Source of the DNA: Plectosphaerella cucumerina
Lineage: Eukaryota > Ascomycota > Sordariomycetes > Glomerellales > Plectosphaerellaceae
DNA: 64,000 bases
Assembly: GCA_020746995.1 (NCBI GenBank)
Contig: JAGPXD010000002.1
Coordinates: forward strand, 4,030,001 to 4,094,000
Direction of reading: 5' to 3'
Below the pieces are notes generated by a model. It was given only the letters and a program-made list of their open reading frames with translations, did no database searches and had not been told where the DNA came from. How positions within the stretch are numbered: the stretch's first letter is position 1; every line of letters begins with the position of its first letter. Below, one piece after another: positions 1 to 11,414 of the stretch. A program made the translations under genes and the position numbers.

Positions 1-1824
1 CGCCAGTGCAGCTCAGCAGGACATGCTCCAGTACATGAACCGCATCCCCAAGTGCGCAGTGAGTCTCCGATCTCTCCGTCTCCCCTGTACTCTAGAAACC
101 AGGTTTCCTGATCAAAAATGTGTTTCTCCCGTTCAGATAACATGTATCTTGCAGGAAGTTCCGAAGTCAGCCTGCAAGACGGTCACCAACACGACATGCC
201 TCTGCTCCGATGAGCCTCTGCGAGAGGCGACGCAGTTATGCGTTAGGACGACATGTGAATCCATGCTGGATGCTCTAGGTACCCCTTTCCAAGCCCATTA
301 AGCATCTGTCAGGACCTCGAATCTAATGGGAGGTCGATCAACAGCTGCGGCAAAAGTCGAGGCTGAAGCCTGCGGGCGTCCCTATCGTGATCGACGATCA
401 GCACTTTTCACAGCCATACCCATCCAGGTCGTCACCTTCGTCACTGTTTGTCTTCGCCTTCTGTCACGCTGGAAGATGTCACATTCGTTTGAAGCTGACG
501 ACTGGATCATGGTTGTCTGTCTGGTATGCCTCCGAGCTGCGCCAGCGCCAACCTATCTAACCCCGACCACCTCAGATACTTTACGTCCCATTCTGTGCCC
601 TCGGATCCATTGGTATGTACAGAAAAAATCAACGAGAGATCTACCAGCTGTGTAGTCGCTGACAGCCGGTATGGTTCAGTCGGCCAACTTGCTTTCGGAC
701 GAGACATCTGGACCGTAGATCCCGATGACTTGACGTCCGCACTCAAGCTCTTCTACGTGTCGCAGACATTCTACATTCTCTGCCTTTCGTTTTCCAAGAT
801 CGCCATCTTGGTATTCTTTCTTCGCATTTTCCCCGGTCAGACGTTCCGAAGGATCACCCATATCGTCATCGCCGTCACCGGTATCTCGACACTCGTTGTC
901 CTCCTGGTCCAACTATGCCAATGTATCCCGGTCACGTACAACTGGGAGGGCTGGAAGGGCCAGTTTGGACCACATCGGTGTATCGACCTGAACGCCCTAG
1001 CCTTTGCCGCCGCTGGCTTCAGTATCTTTCAGGATGTTGTCATTCTCATCCTTCCACTGCCTCCGCTACTTCGCCTGCAGGTTTCCTGGCGTACTAAAGC
1101 AGGTATTGTCTTTATGTTCAGCCTCGGTATATTCATTCTCATCACATCTTGTATCCGGCTGCGGTTTCTCGTTACGTTTGCGAAATCATCAAACCCGACA
1201 TGGGACTACGTCGAAGCGGTCATCTGGTCAGGGACTGAGATTTCAGTGTCTATGATCGTGGTGAGCCTGCCGGCCATCCGTCTTCTCCTCTCCAAGATCA
1301 TTCCAGGACTCTTCAGCACAATTGCCTCGAGAACAGGCTGGTCTTTCGGAAACAACGAACGGACGGAGAAAACCGACCGATCCCTGCGACGCCATTCACA
1401 TGCAGGGCCTGTACAGCTGGCACGTGAGGGGCAGGCCGATTGCGAGGAAGAAGGACGGGACGCCGAGAAAGAAGGCAGTGGCAACGCCCAGAACGGCACC
1501 CCCCGTCGGTCAAAAGTGTCGAGAGTCAGCCTCTACACGTTCAGCTCGTGCAACAGGGCAAGCGTAAACGAGAGCGAAGAAGCTCTGGAACTCGGCGACA
1601 GAATCAGGGGCGAGGTGCATACCGAGGTCAGGGTGGACAGCGGCGCCAGTTCTCGCCGACACAGCGAGCATCATGGCGACGAGGAGCTCGCGGAAAGCAA
1701 CGGCAGAGCAGACGGAGGAATCCTGGTACAAACAACGACAAGGGTCGTCTCGTCCTACAACTCGGAGCCGTCAGGTTTGCGACTGGGCAAGTTGAATTTC
1801 GAAGAGGAGACACAGAGCCCATGA
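1..1824 (+). CDS. CFEM-domain Pth11-like seven-helix receptor (5' partial)
   Basis: The gene enters from the left edge. Exons read about 2-58, 137-278, 333-523, 576-612 and 656-1824; all joins keep frame. The first two exons give a cysteine-rich CFEM module (IPKCA, then TC, SAC, TTCLC, LC and TTC), an extracellular domain found only in fungi. The rest is a fungal rhodopsin-fold integral membrane domain, beginning near SFEADDWIMVV and followed by several hydrophobic helices, for example near FYILCLSFSKIAILVFFLRI. The C-terminal 150 residues are hydrophilic and Arg/Glu/Ser-rich, as expected for a cytosolic tail. CFEM plus seven helices is the architecture of Pth11-type receptors, which in Magnaporthe sense surfaces; the ligand here cannot be inferred. 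The signal peptide and start lie outside the window. Two of the introns are only 43-54 nt. Confidence 0.85.
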
Positions 1825-2279
1825 GGAGCGATCTGGCATTATTCAATAGCATTTGATATCAATTGAGGAGAGATAGCCATTTTTGACCCAATTAAGCCCT
1901 GGAGAGGAAAGGAGAAAGGAGAGAGTGTGCTTCACATGATGAACCTTCGGTGTGCTCGCGAGTTGATGCCCACACCGACATCTTGAACCACCCCGCACTA
2001 GTCCAAATTAGGCACAACCCCGCCCGACGGACGAAATTGGGGACTCGGCGGACAAACGAGGGGCAATCAAACATTCCCAAACCTCCGGGATCAAGCTCCT
2101 GGACATTGCTTCTCCCACCTGCATCACCCCAATAGCTGTCCGACCTGTCTCCAAGCTTGTCAGGCACTTGCTACAGCATCTTCGGACAATATAAGACATA
2201 CGGGCTCTGTCAATCGCAAGCCATCTAGTGTCGCACGACCCTCCTTCTCCTTGACCGCCTTGTCGAAACATCCCACGAA
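1825..2279. other. intergenic, upstream region of mevalonate decarboxylase
   Basis: This gap lies between the receptor stop and the MVD1 start. It holds the receptor 3' region and the MVD1 promoter. I see no clear TATA box and no coding potential that continues across plausible splice sites. Confidence 0.5.
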
Positions 2280-3515
2280 ATGGCGGACAACAAGATTTAC
2301 CGGGCCAGCACCACTGCCCCCGTCAACATTGCCGTGGTGAAGTATGCGATCCTGATGCAGACGCTTCTTTGACACTCGCTGACTCTGTTCTTCACCTGCA
2401 GGTACTGGGGCAAGCGCGATGCGAAGCTCAACCTCCCGACCAACAGCTCCCTCTCCGTGACGCTCTCCCAGGCGGACCTCCGAACCCTGACTACCGCGTC
2501 CTGCTCCGCCTCCTACCCCGAAGGTGACAGCCTGATCCTGAACGGCGAGTCTTCTGATATCTCCGGCGCCCGTACCCAGGCCTGCTTCCGCGAGTTGCGC
2601 GCCCGCCGCGCCGCCCTCGAGGCCGCCGATGCTTCCCTCCCCAAGCTGTCGACGTATGCTCTCCGCCTCGTCTCCGAGAACAACTTCCCCACGGCCGCAG
2701 GCCTGGCCTCTTCCGCTGCTGGCTTCGCGGCTCTCGTCCGTGCCATCGCCGACCTCTATGAGCTCCCCGACTCCCCGTCGGAGCTGTCGCTCGTTGCCAG
2801 GCAGGGCTCCGGCTCGGCCTGCCGCAGTCTGTTCGGTGGCTACGTCGCATGGCGAATAGGCTCCAACGTCGACGGCAGCGACTCCAAGGCCGACCAGGTC
2901 GCCGAGGCCTCGCACTGGCCCGACATGCGCGCGCTGATCCTCGTCGTCAGCGCTGCCAAGAAGGGCGTCTCGTCGTCGTCGGGCATGCAGCAGACCGTAG
3001 CCACCTCTGGCCTCTTCCAGCAGCGGATAGCCACCGTGGTGCCCGCGAACATGGACCTGATGGAGGAGTCGATCCGCGACCGCGACTTTGCCAAGTTCGC
3101 CGAGGTCACTATGCGTGACTCCAACTCGTTCCACTCGACGTGCGCCGACACCTACCCTCCCATCTTCTACATGAACGATGTTTCTAGGGCCGCCATCCGC
3201 GCCGTCGAGGCCATCAACGAAGCTGCCGGCAAGACCGTCGCCGCCTACACCTTCGACGCTGGCCCAAACGCCGTCATCTACTACCTGGCGCAGGATGAGG
3301 AGGCCGTCGTGGGTACCTTTGCGCCCCTGCTGAGCGGCGTCGGCGGCTTCAAGGAGAGCGCCCAGGGCCTCAAGTCCTCCGTCACCCTGGACGAGACCAT
3401 TGCTGGCATCATCAAGGGAGGCGTTAGCCGCGTCATCCAGACCGGCGTTGGCGAGGGCCCAATCAAGTCGGACGAGTACCTGGTGGGTGAGGATGGCCAG
3501 CCCGTCAAGAGGTAG
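2280..3515 (+). CDS. MVD1: diphosphomevalonate decarboxylase
   Basis: Exons 2280-2341 and 2402-3515 encode 391 residues, the usual length for fungal Mvd1/Erg19. The enzyme converts mevalonate 5-diphosphate to isopentenyl diphosphate using ATP, the last step of the mevalonate pathway feeding sterols and other isoprenoids; it acts in the cytosol. The 60-nt intron splits the KYWGKR motif after the first bases of its Lys codon. This motif is characteristic of the family and follows APVNIAVV. The GHMP-kinase-type glycine/serine loop PTAAGLASSA is at residues 117-126, followed by GSGSACRSLFGGYVAW. The region YTFDAGPNA near residue 305 matches the conserved segment carrying the catalytic aspartate. 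The start is fixed by the short N-terminus preceding STTAPVNIA. No other isoprenoid gene lies nearby, so it is a stand-alone housekeeping gene. Confidence 0.97.
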
Positions 3516-4095
3516 AGAGGAAGTATGAAATGCATAGAGCCAAGTCCATTTTCCAAATCTGCGGAATCGAATTGCCTGCTTCTTAAGCCTGTCTTGTCTT
3601 TGAATCCGGGGAGGGAAAGAGCGAGAAGTACGGGGGCAGGCCTAACGGCACCATGGCACGTGATTGGTCGTATCGTCCTTGCCGCCTGCCGCGTTTGAGG
3701 CTCTACTTCCAGGTTCCTGCCAGCGAAGTCGTGCTTCAATCGTCGCGCATCACCCACTGCCTGCTGGAACAGTGCAAGAGCGCGCGGCCGGCAAGAGTGC
3801 CCATCGATTGACTTCCATTTTCTAGGCTGAACCGAAGTGTCCATTTACCGTACCCATTTCGGCCGGCGATGCATCACCTTCCACAAATCTTCGCCAACCT
3901 CCTCTCCCCCCCTCTTCCCACCCACCCTGACGTCTGTGTCGCAGGCGCCCATCAGCGTCCTCATCTTTGACGAGCAGCCCGCATTCCCACAGTCAGATCC
4001 TCTGTTTCGTGTAGCAAGCGTCTTTCGACACCAACATCACCACGAGCCGCGCTCCCGTCTGTATCGAACTTGACATCAAGTTCACCTGTCGAGCC
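3516..4095. other. intergenic
   Basis: This is non-coding sequence between MVD1 and the RUS gene. The last 200 bases are rich in C and T, a common feature of fungal promoters and leaders. No RNA gene or repeat was seen. Confidence 0.5.
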
Positions 4096-5571
4096 ATGGC
4101 TTCAGAGAAGCTGAATCAAGAAGCGAAGGCCGCAGGCGATGCCCTGACTTCGGACACCAGCCCGCGCCCGGATCTGAAGAAGCACATCACCTCCAAGTCG
4201 AAGATGATCCATACCTACCACGACAAGGCCGAAGATGTCCTTATCGAAGAACGCGACAAGTCCGACAAGCAGGTCATGCGCCGCTGGATCCATCGCGCCG
4301 ATAGGTCTGTCACCGAGGTATGTCTCCCGCGCCCACTGTTGGAGGAAAGCACCGTCTCACAAGCCCAGTTGCCCATCGATGCCAGCTCTTCCATCGGCTT
4401 TTCCCTTCGGGATCTTCGCCAGATGGCCGTCGACGCGTTCCTGCCGATCGGCTTCCACCACTCTGTCTCGCCCGATTATCTCGAGTACCAGATGTACGAT
4501 TCTCTTCAGGCCTTCTTCTCGACAATCACCTCTCTCCTTGCGAATCGCGCCATTCTCCAGGGGCTTGGCGTCGGCGATGCATCTACCACGGCCACCTATG
4601 CACTGCTTTTGACAATTCTCCAGGATGCCATCTCTCGTGTTGCGACCATCGTCTTCGCCTACCGTTTCGGCCTCGCCATCGAGCCGGACGCCAAGCGCTA
4701 CCGGTACCTCGCCGACGTCTTCAACGACTCCGCCTTCTTTCTCGACCTCGCCAGCCCGTATCTTGATACTTGGAGCAAGATCCTCGCCTTGACAATCGCT
4801 TCAGCCCTTCGTGCCCTCTGTGGTGTTGCTGCTGGAGCAAGCAAGGCCGCGTTGTCCAGCCACTTCGCCCGCAGCAACAATCTTGCAGAGCTCAATGCCA
4901 AGGAAGCCAGTCAAGAGACAGCCGTGGGCCTCTGTGGCCTCTTTGTTGGGAGCATTCTCGTCAACTTCGTCGAGCGCCGAGAGACTGTTTTCTCTCTTAT
5001 GATCATTCTGGTTTTCGTCCACCTCTACATGAACTACCGCGGAGTTCGCTGCGTCCAGCTCAATACCTTGAACCAGCAACGCGCTACAATCCTCATGCAG
5101 CACTGGTTCAGCTCTGGGGGAGAGATTCTGAGCCCTTCCCAAGTTGCCCAGAAGGAATCCATCGTGTTTTGGACGCCGAACATTGTCCCCCAGAATGGCA
5201 GACCTCACTTTCGCCTGGCCATGGCGAAGAGCTATGCTGATATGACTCGCAAATGGTCCGAGGGCAAGGGTTACATCATTGCTTGGAAGATGACGGCTGA
5301 GACCCTACAAGGCAAGATCATACTCACCAAGCTGGACGAAGGCATTGAGCCCCACGCTGCCATCAAAGCATGGTACGAAGGCATTGCCACCGGCTGGCAT
5401 GGGCAGCACCCGCTTTGGTGTACCGACAGGCTGGCCGACCGGGAGAGGTTCATTCGCCGCGCGGAGGATGCTGGCTGGAATATCGATGAGAACTGCTTGG
5501 AGACAGCAATCCCATTCCGTATCTGTCTCCTGCCGGTCGTGGATGGTCAGGAGGACAAGAAGGACCTGTGA
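4096..5571 (+). CDS. RUS family (DUF647) protein, vitamin B6 photoprotection/homeostasis type
   Basis: The open frame gives 491 residues, or 474 if a probable in-frame intron at 4318-4368 is removed. The segment from DAFLPIGFHHSVSPDYLEYQ through LQGLGVGDASTTATYALLL, followed by FAYRFG and DVFNDSAFFLDL, is the conserved core of the Root-UVB-Sensitive family. Plant members act in UV-B sensing and vitamin B6 balance; the biochemical activity is unknown and the fungal role has not been established to my knowledge. Several hydrophobic stretches in residues 150-320 suggest membrane association. The last third is hydrophilic and corresponds to the C-terminal RUS extension. The start is the first ATG in the frame with a good context (GAGCCATGG). 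No functional link with the neighbours is apparent. Confidence 0.9.
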   Translation: MASEKLNQEAKAAGDALTSDTSPRPDLKKHITSKSKMIHTYHDKAEDVLIEERDKSDKQVMRRWIHRADRSVTEVCLPRPLLEESTVSQAQLPIDASSSIGFSLRDLRQMAVDAFLPIGFHHSVSPDYLEYQMYDSLQAFFSTITSLLANRAILQGLGVGDASTTATYALLLTILQDAISRVATIVFAYRFGLAIEPDAKRYRYLADVFNDSAFFLDLASPYLDTWSKILALTIASALRALCGVAAGASKAALSSHFARSNNLAELNAKEASQETAVGLCGLFVGSILVNFVERRETVFSLMIILVFVHLYMNYRGVRCVQLNTLNQQRATILMQHWFSSGGEILSPSQVAQKESIVFWTPNIVPQNGRPHFRLAMAKSYADMTRKWSEGKGYIIAWKMTAETLQGKIILTKLDEGIEPHAAIKAWYEGIATGWHGQHPLWCTDRLADRERFIRRAEDAGWNIDENCLETAIPFRICLLPVVDGQEDKKDL

Positions 5572-6514
5572 GCGTGGAAAGGACGCTGGTGGCGAGCATC
5601 TGTAAGGTGACAATGCACCAAGGACCTAGATGTTGTGAGAGTAGTCGATGATTCGGCCACATGTCGTTATCCAGAAGCAAATGACAAACGGACATTTTTC
5701 CAGCCCGGGAAGGCCAGAATGATATGTGAGGGGCCACCTGCCCCTGATGTACCCCCAGTCTCCACAAGCGCCTGGTTCGGTCTGTTGCTTAGCAGCACGG
5801 AAGATGGAGCACCGCTCCAGCTTGGCTGTCGTCAGAGTGATGGATCCAAGGTTCCACAAGCTGACGACGATTCTCTTGGTATTCGGACTTCAGGGGCCTC
5901 CGAGACCCAATGCCCGACATCTTGGCCCCTTGGCCCTGGACGACTGCCGCCTCAGGGGGTGCACCGGCGGCTCTGCCAAGTTGCGGCTGCCGATCCTACC
6001 CCAGAGTGGTTCCATGGCAATCAAGGAGTGCCATCCATTGTTCATCCGGCCTGATCAGTTGGTGGTCCTCCAGTGACCGACGATCCAACTGGATTGGATT
6101 GCGCGCCTCGGGGTTTCTTCTGTCAACATCGTCGACCACCCCTTTCGGCCTGCCTGTTGTCTTCTTCAGGTTGTCCACAGCAACGATCAACTCAACATTG
6201 ACAACTCGACCGTCGCATGTTTTTGTGGCCTGCATGAGTCCGCCGCATCGCTGGACCCGACGTCACCGAAGCCATCGCGACCGTGCAACGACTTCGCCAG
6301 CCTTGCTCCTCATTTACGGCGCAGTCTCGACGACTTCTTCTCCCACGCAGGCGTGGTCTGACTAGTCACAACAACGGCCGGAACCTCTCCGTACTCGAAA
6401 CTGGCGTATAGTACCGGATCTGGAGAAGCCTGTCGCTCCCTCCTCTCCACCAAGCACCCGCACACGCCGACCTCGACTTAGCGCTCCCTTTCCGAGGACA
6501 GACCCTTTGCAACG
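5572..6514. other. intergenic, 943 nt
   Basis: No open frame here resembles a fungal protein family, and I saw no tRNA or repeat. The last 200 bases are probably the promoter and leader of the following membrane-anchored gene. Confidence 0.5.
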
Positions 6515-8057
6515 ATGGTGAAGGACCTGGAAAGGGCAGACATCGGAGGGTCTGCAACTTTGCAGAACAGAGATGCCGGTCGCATTGGAAAGAAGCTCTA
6601 CATCTTCACAAAGTCGCGTTTCTCGAGGATACTGCGTCTTCTGGTCCAGACATTACTGACCCTCGGCCTGCTATTGTTCGTTCTCCGTCTCGCACCAAAC
6701 CACGCGAAAGGAATCCCAGGGACAGAACACAGCAGCTTCTTTGGTTGGCTTCCATTCTTCGGACCGCCCGCGGGGCCGTTCAACGCCAGTGCCATTGGCC
6801 CATCACGAATGGTGGTGTTCGGCACACCCGATGTGTGGACTCCGACCTCTGGGAAGGGTCTACCGAGGCCGGGATGGACCGAGGCGCTGTGTACGGAGGT
6901 GAGTCTCGAAGTTACCGATGTCTACGGATGTACGCTAACATGCGCGCCAGCTCGGTTGCGCCTCACATGAATCGATGATCCCTCCTATCGACCTGCCAAC
7001 ACAAGCTCTGACATCGAAGTCGGTGTACGGGGAGGCATTGCGGAACATGACGACTAATGGTTCGCCGAAAGGCTCGGGACAGGACTACGACTTCGTAGCC
7101 GAGCAGTATCCCGTCGGTGATGTTCCAGACCTTGCAGCTCAAGTCGCAAAGTTTCTGGCGCTGCCGAAGCCAGTACCCTCGCCCCGCGAAACGACGTGGG
7201 TGTTCACATTTGGCACTTGGGATCTTTGGTGCCTTGCGGCTCTCCCTCGACATCAGGGAAACATCACAATTCGAGCCATCGCCGCGTCCATTTTCGATCA
7301 AGTCGAACTTCTTTACGCAGCATCAATGGATCCTGTGTCTCCGGCTTACTCCGACTACTACAGCTACACGAGAGGAACATCATCCATCCTCGGAGCTTAC
7401 AGCAGAAACCCGTCTGCTCGACCCATCGAGTCTTTTCGCATCATCATCCCGAAGCTCTTCGACATTTCCCTGACACCGGGTTGGCAGACCTTACGACAGG
7501 AGCCACCGGTACCCCACACCAAGGCCGAGCACGTCAAAACAGCTGCCTTCCTTGCCGAGGTATGGGATGAAGAGATTGAAAGCAGGCTTGCCGCTTGGAT
7601 GAATCTTCCTATCGCTGCGAAGATCCGCGAAGACCAGCCGATGCAGAACGGACGTCCATACTACGGCTTTTGGAACCCATCAAAGAAGGAACCGAGCCAG
7701 GGTGGCGGCAGACACGATGTGCTCTACGCGCCATATCCCAGCCGGACCGGAGTGCAGGTCAACTTGGGCGGTTTCGCTAAGAAGGCCATCATCGAGAACC
7801 AGCTTCGGACATACAAGCTGCCGGGGAGCGATGGCCGAGGAACAGTGGATGAGGCGGATGCGTTGTACTTTGAAAACGTGGACGAGCCGTGCGTGTGGCA
7901 TGAGAAAGATACCCTAACTGCCCGAAGAACGGCGACTTGCGAGGACCCGGAGAGTCATCTTTTCTACGGACCATTCACATTGGACGAGAAGGCCATTCGG
8001 GAGACGGCGAAGAGGGCAACGGGGATGGTGATAGATGTGCTTTACGGAGGACATTGA
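6515..8057 (+). CDS. membrane-anchored SGNH/GDSL-like fungal protein
   Basis: Exons 6515-6898 and 6951-8057 encode 496 residues. A basic cytosolic tail is followed by one hydrophobic segment (about residues 40-62, near LVQTLLTLGLLLFVLRLA), predicting a type II membrane protein with a lumenal or extracellular catalytic-type domain. After it come VVFGTPDVWTP, WTEALCTELGC and VFTFGTWDLWCLAALP. These sit where an SGNH hydrolase would carry block I (GDS) and block III (GxND). The resemblance is in layout only: the GDS serine is not visible, so activity is uncertain. Potential N-glycosylation sites occur at NAS and NMT. The intron join is in phase and restores the CTELGC segment. Assignment to the SGNH superfamily is an inference. 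Confidence 0.65.
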
Positions 8058-8307
8058 GTCTGGAGGTTTCTAGACATTTGGAGTTTTAGCCGGCTTTTCA
8101 TTCAGGTACCTGTTTAACGATTCCATGACTCCCCCACCCATTCTACTTGTCCATCTCAAAAGTGATGCGCCTTGATCCCCATCGACCCCTCCTTCGACTG
8201 ATGTCACTGCCCAGACCGACGTCGGACCCACGATCCGCCCCATCCACTCCATCCACCCTCAGGGCTAGCCCTGACGAAGCCATCGATTTGGCCGGAATCC
8301 TCAACAA

Positions 8308-8400
8308 TCCCTGGTGGCCCAGCTGGTTAAGGCGTCCGACTGTTACCGCATCTGCGAACAACACATCGGGAGATCGACAGTTCGATCCTGTCTCGGGGAG
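8308..8400 (+). tRNA. tRNA-Asn(GTT), intron-containing, copy 1
   Basis: The acceptor arm TCCCTGG/TCGGGGA closes with discriminator G. The T arm is GACAG-TTCGATC-CTGTC. The anticodon stem TCCGA/TCGGG encloses a loop with anticodon GTT at 8342-8344. A 19-nt intron (about 8346-8364) follows base 37, the canonical position. It is tandem with a second copy 19 bp downstream. Confidence 0.9.
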
Positions 8401-8419
8401 CATCACCGTTCTTCACTCG

Positions 8420-8514
8420 TCCCTGGTGGCCCAGCTGGTTAAGGCGTCCGACTGTTAATACGTCTAACGTGTGAGCATATCGGGAGATCGACAGTTCGAT
8501 CCTGTCTCGGGGAG
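8420..8514 (+). tRNA. tRNA-Asn(GTT), intron-containing, copy 2
   Basis: The exons are identical to copy 1. The intron is 21 nt and has an unrelated sequence. The anticodon is GTT and the acceptor and T arms pair fully. The close spacing suggests a local duplication. Confidence 0.9.
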
Positions 8515-8766
8515 TGAGAGGTTGATATCTTTTGCTGCGGCGGCGCCAGACGACTTTGGGCAGGTTTCCTGGTTTCTCCCTGCTTTTTGGCTCGGTAAAA
8601 AAGAGTTGAGGTGAAGGGCGGAGAGCCACAAACCCTCATCCCACATCAACCACCTGCAATCTACCCAGATTATTTCCCTTGCCTATGCTGGCTTCACGCA
8701 AGCTTTAACCCTGCTTCCATCTTATCACCCCCAGAAAGGCCAAAAAGACAAAAGATTGATGACGTG

Positions 8767-8857
8767 GGCGCCATCCGGGGATTGAACCCGGGACCTCTCG
8801 CAAGCTGAGCTTCAGGGTGTACCCTAAGCGAGAATCATACCACTAGACCAACGGCGC
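8767..8857 (-). tRNA. tRNA-Pro(AGG), intron-containing
   Basis: Read on the minus strand, the acceptor GCGCCGT pairs with ATGGCGC and the discriminator is C. The T arm is CCGGG-TTCAATC-CCCGG. The anticodon stem CTCGC/GCGAG carries anticodon AGG, followed by base G37 and an intron of about 19 nt. Total length is 91 nt. Confidence 0.9.
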
Positions 8858-9067
8858 GCTGAACGATATCCCTGATTGAGACCAGGGGCCGGTCGATGGG
8901 ATCCAGGCGAAAAATGTGTCATTATGTAGGGCGCTGCGGAGGGGTAGTGGGGGTTGGAGATGAGGGAGTACCTGGGCCTGGCGGGGCGCTCGTGATGGAT
9001 CTCTGGTCATTCGACGTTGAGGGCGGAATCAGGTGAGGGCATTGTGAGAGATTGACCATCTGCCTCC

Positions 9068-11124
9068 CTAAGAGAGCACGACATCCACCGTCTCATATCT
9101 TTCGTCCGTCAAGGCCTCACCTTGCATCACCCCCGAGATGTAGGCATCGCCTACAAGGGTCCAGGTGCCTTCGACTTCGCTCTTCCGAAGGACGAGCGGG
9201 ACTTCAGCACCCGTGACAACGCACACCACATCACCCTTTCTCGTCTCCTTCCTCACCTGCCCCAGCCTTCCCCCAGTAGTTCGGCAGAGCTTCCGAGTCA
9301 CGCTCTGTACTCCTATGGCGTGCTCGACGGTCGGACCGATCGTCAGCATCTTTTCGCGGAAAGACTCCGTCATCACCCAGCCAGGCGTAAAGTAGGCCTC
9401 CAGATATGTGACAAAATCCTTGACGGCGGGAATGGCTTCGGGAGGTGCAGGGTCGCGCATCAGAGTCATCGAGCAAATGAGCGTTCTGGCGAAGTCGTCG
9501 GACCAAGGGCTGGCAGTGACCTTCACTTGAGAGGTTGTCGTGCCATCGTCCTTGGTGACCTGGATCGTCTCCTTGATGGCGGCAGACGAACCGAAGGCGA
9601 CTTGTTGACATTCCCGCAGCCATCGAAGCATGAACAGCTTGAGGATGGCGGGATACCCTGTCTTCGGAAGGATATCTTCTTCTGTCGGCATGGGCATATC
9701 AGGAACACATCGTGCCATCTCGTCGATCGTGTCGATGATGCGACCCCGAAGGTGGAGGAGCCTGTTCGAGCCAGTTCCGGAAATGCGGATGGGGACTTCT
9801 GGGACTTCGCCGCCTGCATGGTAGAGCTGTGGGCGGATCGAGAAGGAGACGAGCGACGGCAGTGCAATGCTTGCTTCGCAACTGATGTCAGGAACCCACG
9901 ACGGCAGCCCGTCGATGCGCCTGGGCACGATGTCGCCGACTCCAAAGGTCAAGTGGGGGGCGAGCCCCAGCAGGCGCAAGCTCTGGTCGCCCACAAGAAC
10001 GGCTTCGGCGAGCTGGAACAAGACCTCCGAGGCGGTCAGGTTGTAATCCGGCTTGATGCCGCTGGTGTAGGAGCACGAGGCTAGTAGCCCGTAAATGTGG
10101 TCGCGTGGATCGGTCGCTTTGAAGCTTCCTGCTGTCAAGATGGCATCAACAATGTTGGATGCGCTTCTGTAGTGTTGGAGCAGGGAAATCATTGAGGCAC
10201 ACTGGAGCATGATGATGGGTCGGCAATTCTCTTGCATGAAGTGCAGCATGCTCGGGGCCCTCGCATTGACTGTCCACGATGTGAGAAGCATGAAGCGGCG
10301 AGTGTGCGGCAGATGAATACTCACGAACCGACGTTCCCGAAAGTGACAAGCCGAATCCATGCGATGCAATTCGGTAACAGACGTCTGCGAGTGTCTTCCA
10401 AGGGAACTCGAGATCGCCACACATCACAAGCCTCTCGACGTGCTCAGGAGCGAGGATGGCTTCCTGGATGATCCACGTCCTGTCAAACCATGGCCGGCAG
10501 AGGACGCTGGCGAAAGGTCTCCAGTCATGATCGTTGAAATTGGGCTTCTTCTGCCGTCGCAGCTCCTGACACAGGTCAGCGGACGGCTTGCCACCGGAGG
10601 AGGCGACTCACGGAGGCCTCCAGATACGCCGTCTTCGCGGCGGCCAGCAGCTCGTCGCCATCTTGGGTCGAGGGCGGGAGCAGATCTTGGGCACCGACAA
10701 GACAATCCTCTAGCCCATCCAGTCCTGTCTTGTCTTCGCCCAGCCAGATGACAACACGGCTCGGCTGAGAGTAGATGCGGCCCATGAGCTTCACCTGCTG
10801 GGTCTTCTCATCCATGGAGGCCTGATTAATACAGACTGCGTCGGCCCAGAGGATCCTGGTCTCGTCTGGTCTTCGCAGTCGTAGTAGGGCCGTGTAGAGG
10901 CTGTTCGTGATGTTGATCGGAACTTTGTGGCAGTACACGACGCGAGTGTCTTTGGCGTCACCCCAGCAGTAGGAGATGGCCTCGTAGGCCGGATTGTCGT
11001 CAAGATGCGCATTGGAGAGGGTGAAGCGGACATCGCCTGTGCCGGGCTCAAGATGCAGCAGCCGAAACTGGCCCGGAACGGGATCGGTGAGTTCCTCGTA
11101 CGTGTACGATGCTTTTGAGGACAT
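9068..11124 (-). CDS. HET-domain protein (heterokaryon-incompatibility type)
   Basis: Exons are 10612-11124, 10325-10565 and 9068-10269, joined in frame to 651 residues. The HET domain occupies roughly residues 30-205: FRLLHLEPG, then YEAISYCWGD, ILWADAVCINQ, RVVIWLGED and, across the first intron, WFDRTWIIQEAI. HET domains act in allorecognition and trigger cell death after fusion of unlike hyphae. Downstream, DPRDHIYGLL and PDYNLTASEVLFQLA match the usual region after the HET domain in these proteins. No WD40, ankyrin or NACHT partner domain is visible, so this is the simple HET architecture. The start is the ATG at 11124; the longer upstream frame looks non-coding. Confidence 0.92.
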
Positions 11125-11414
11125 GATGACGGCCGTGATTCTCAATGCCTTGCACCTAACAAAGGAGAAGAGAAGGAGGACGTAGGAACGGAGACACCAT
11201 GTTGATGGGACGGAGGGCCGGCTCGTCCCTTGAGCTATGTCGAATGGGGGGTAGCGGGTCAGCCGCACACGACGTGCATGCTCGAGCTGAACCATCCCTG
11301 CCAAGGATCGTGGTCGGGCCAGCCGTGGTGTATCGCAGGCGTCCAATTGCTTCCAGGTGCCGGAGCATTTGAACCTGGGGAAGTTGGACGTATCGAAGCT
11401 TAGCCTGCACATCA

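Noticed and set aside
8311..8640. Repeated open frames over the two tRNA-Asn genes
   Set aside because: They arise only from the duplicated tRNA sequence.
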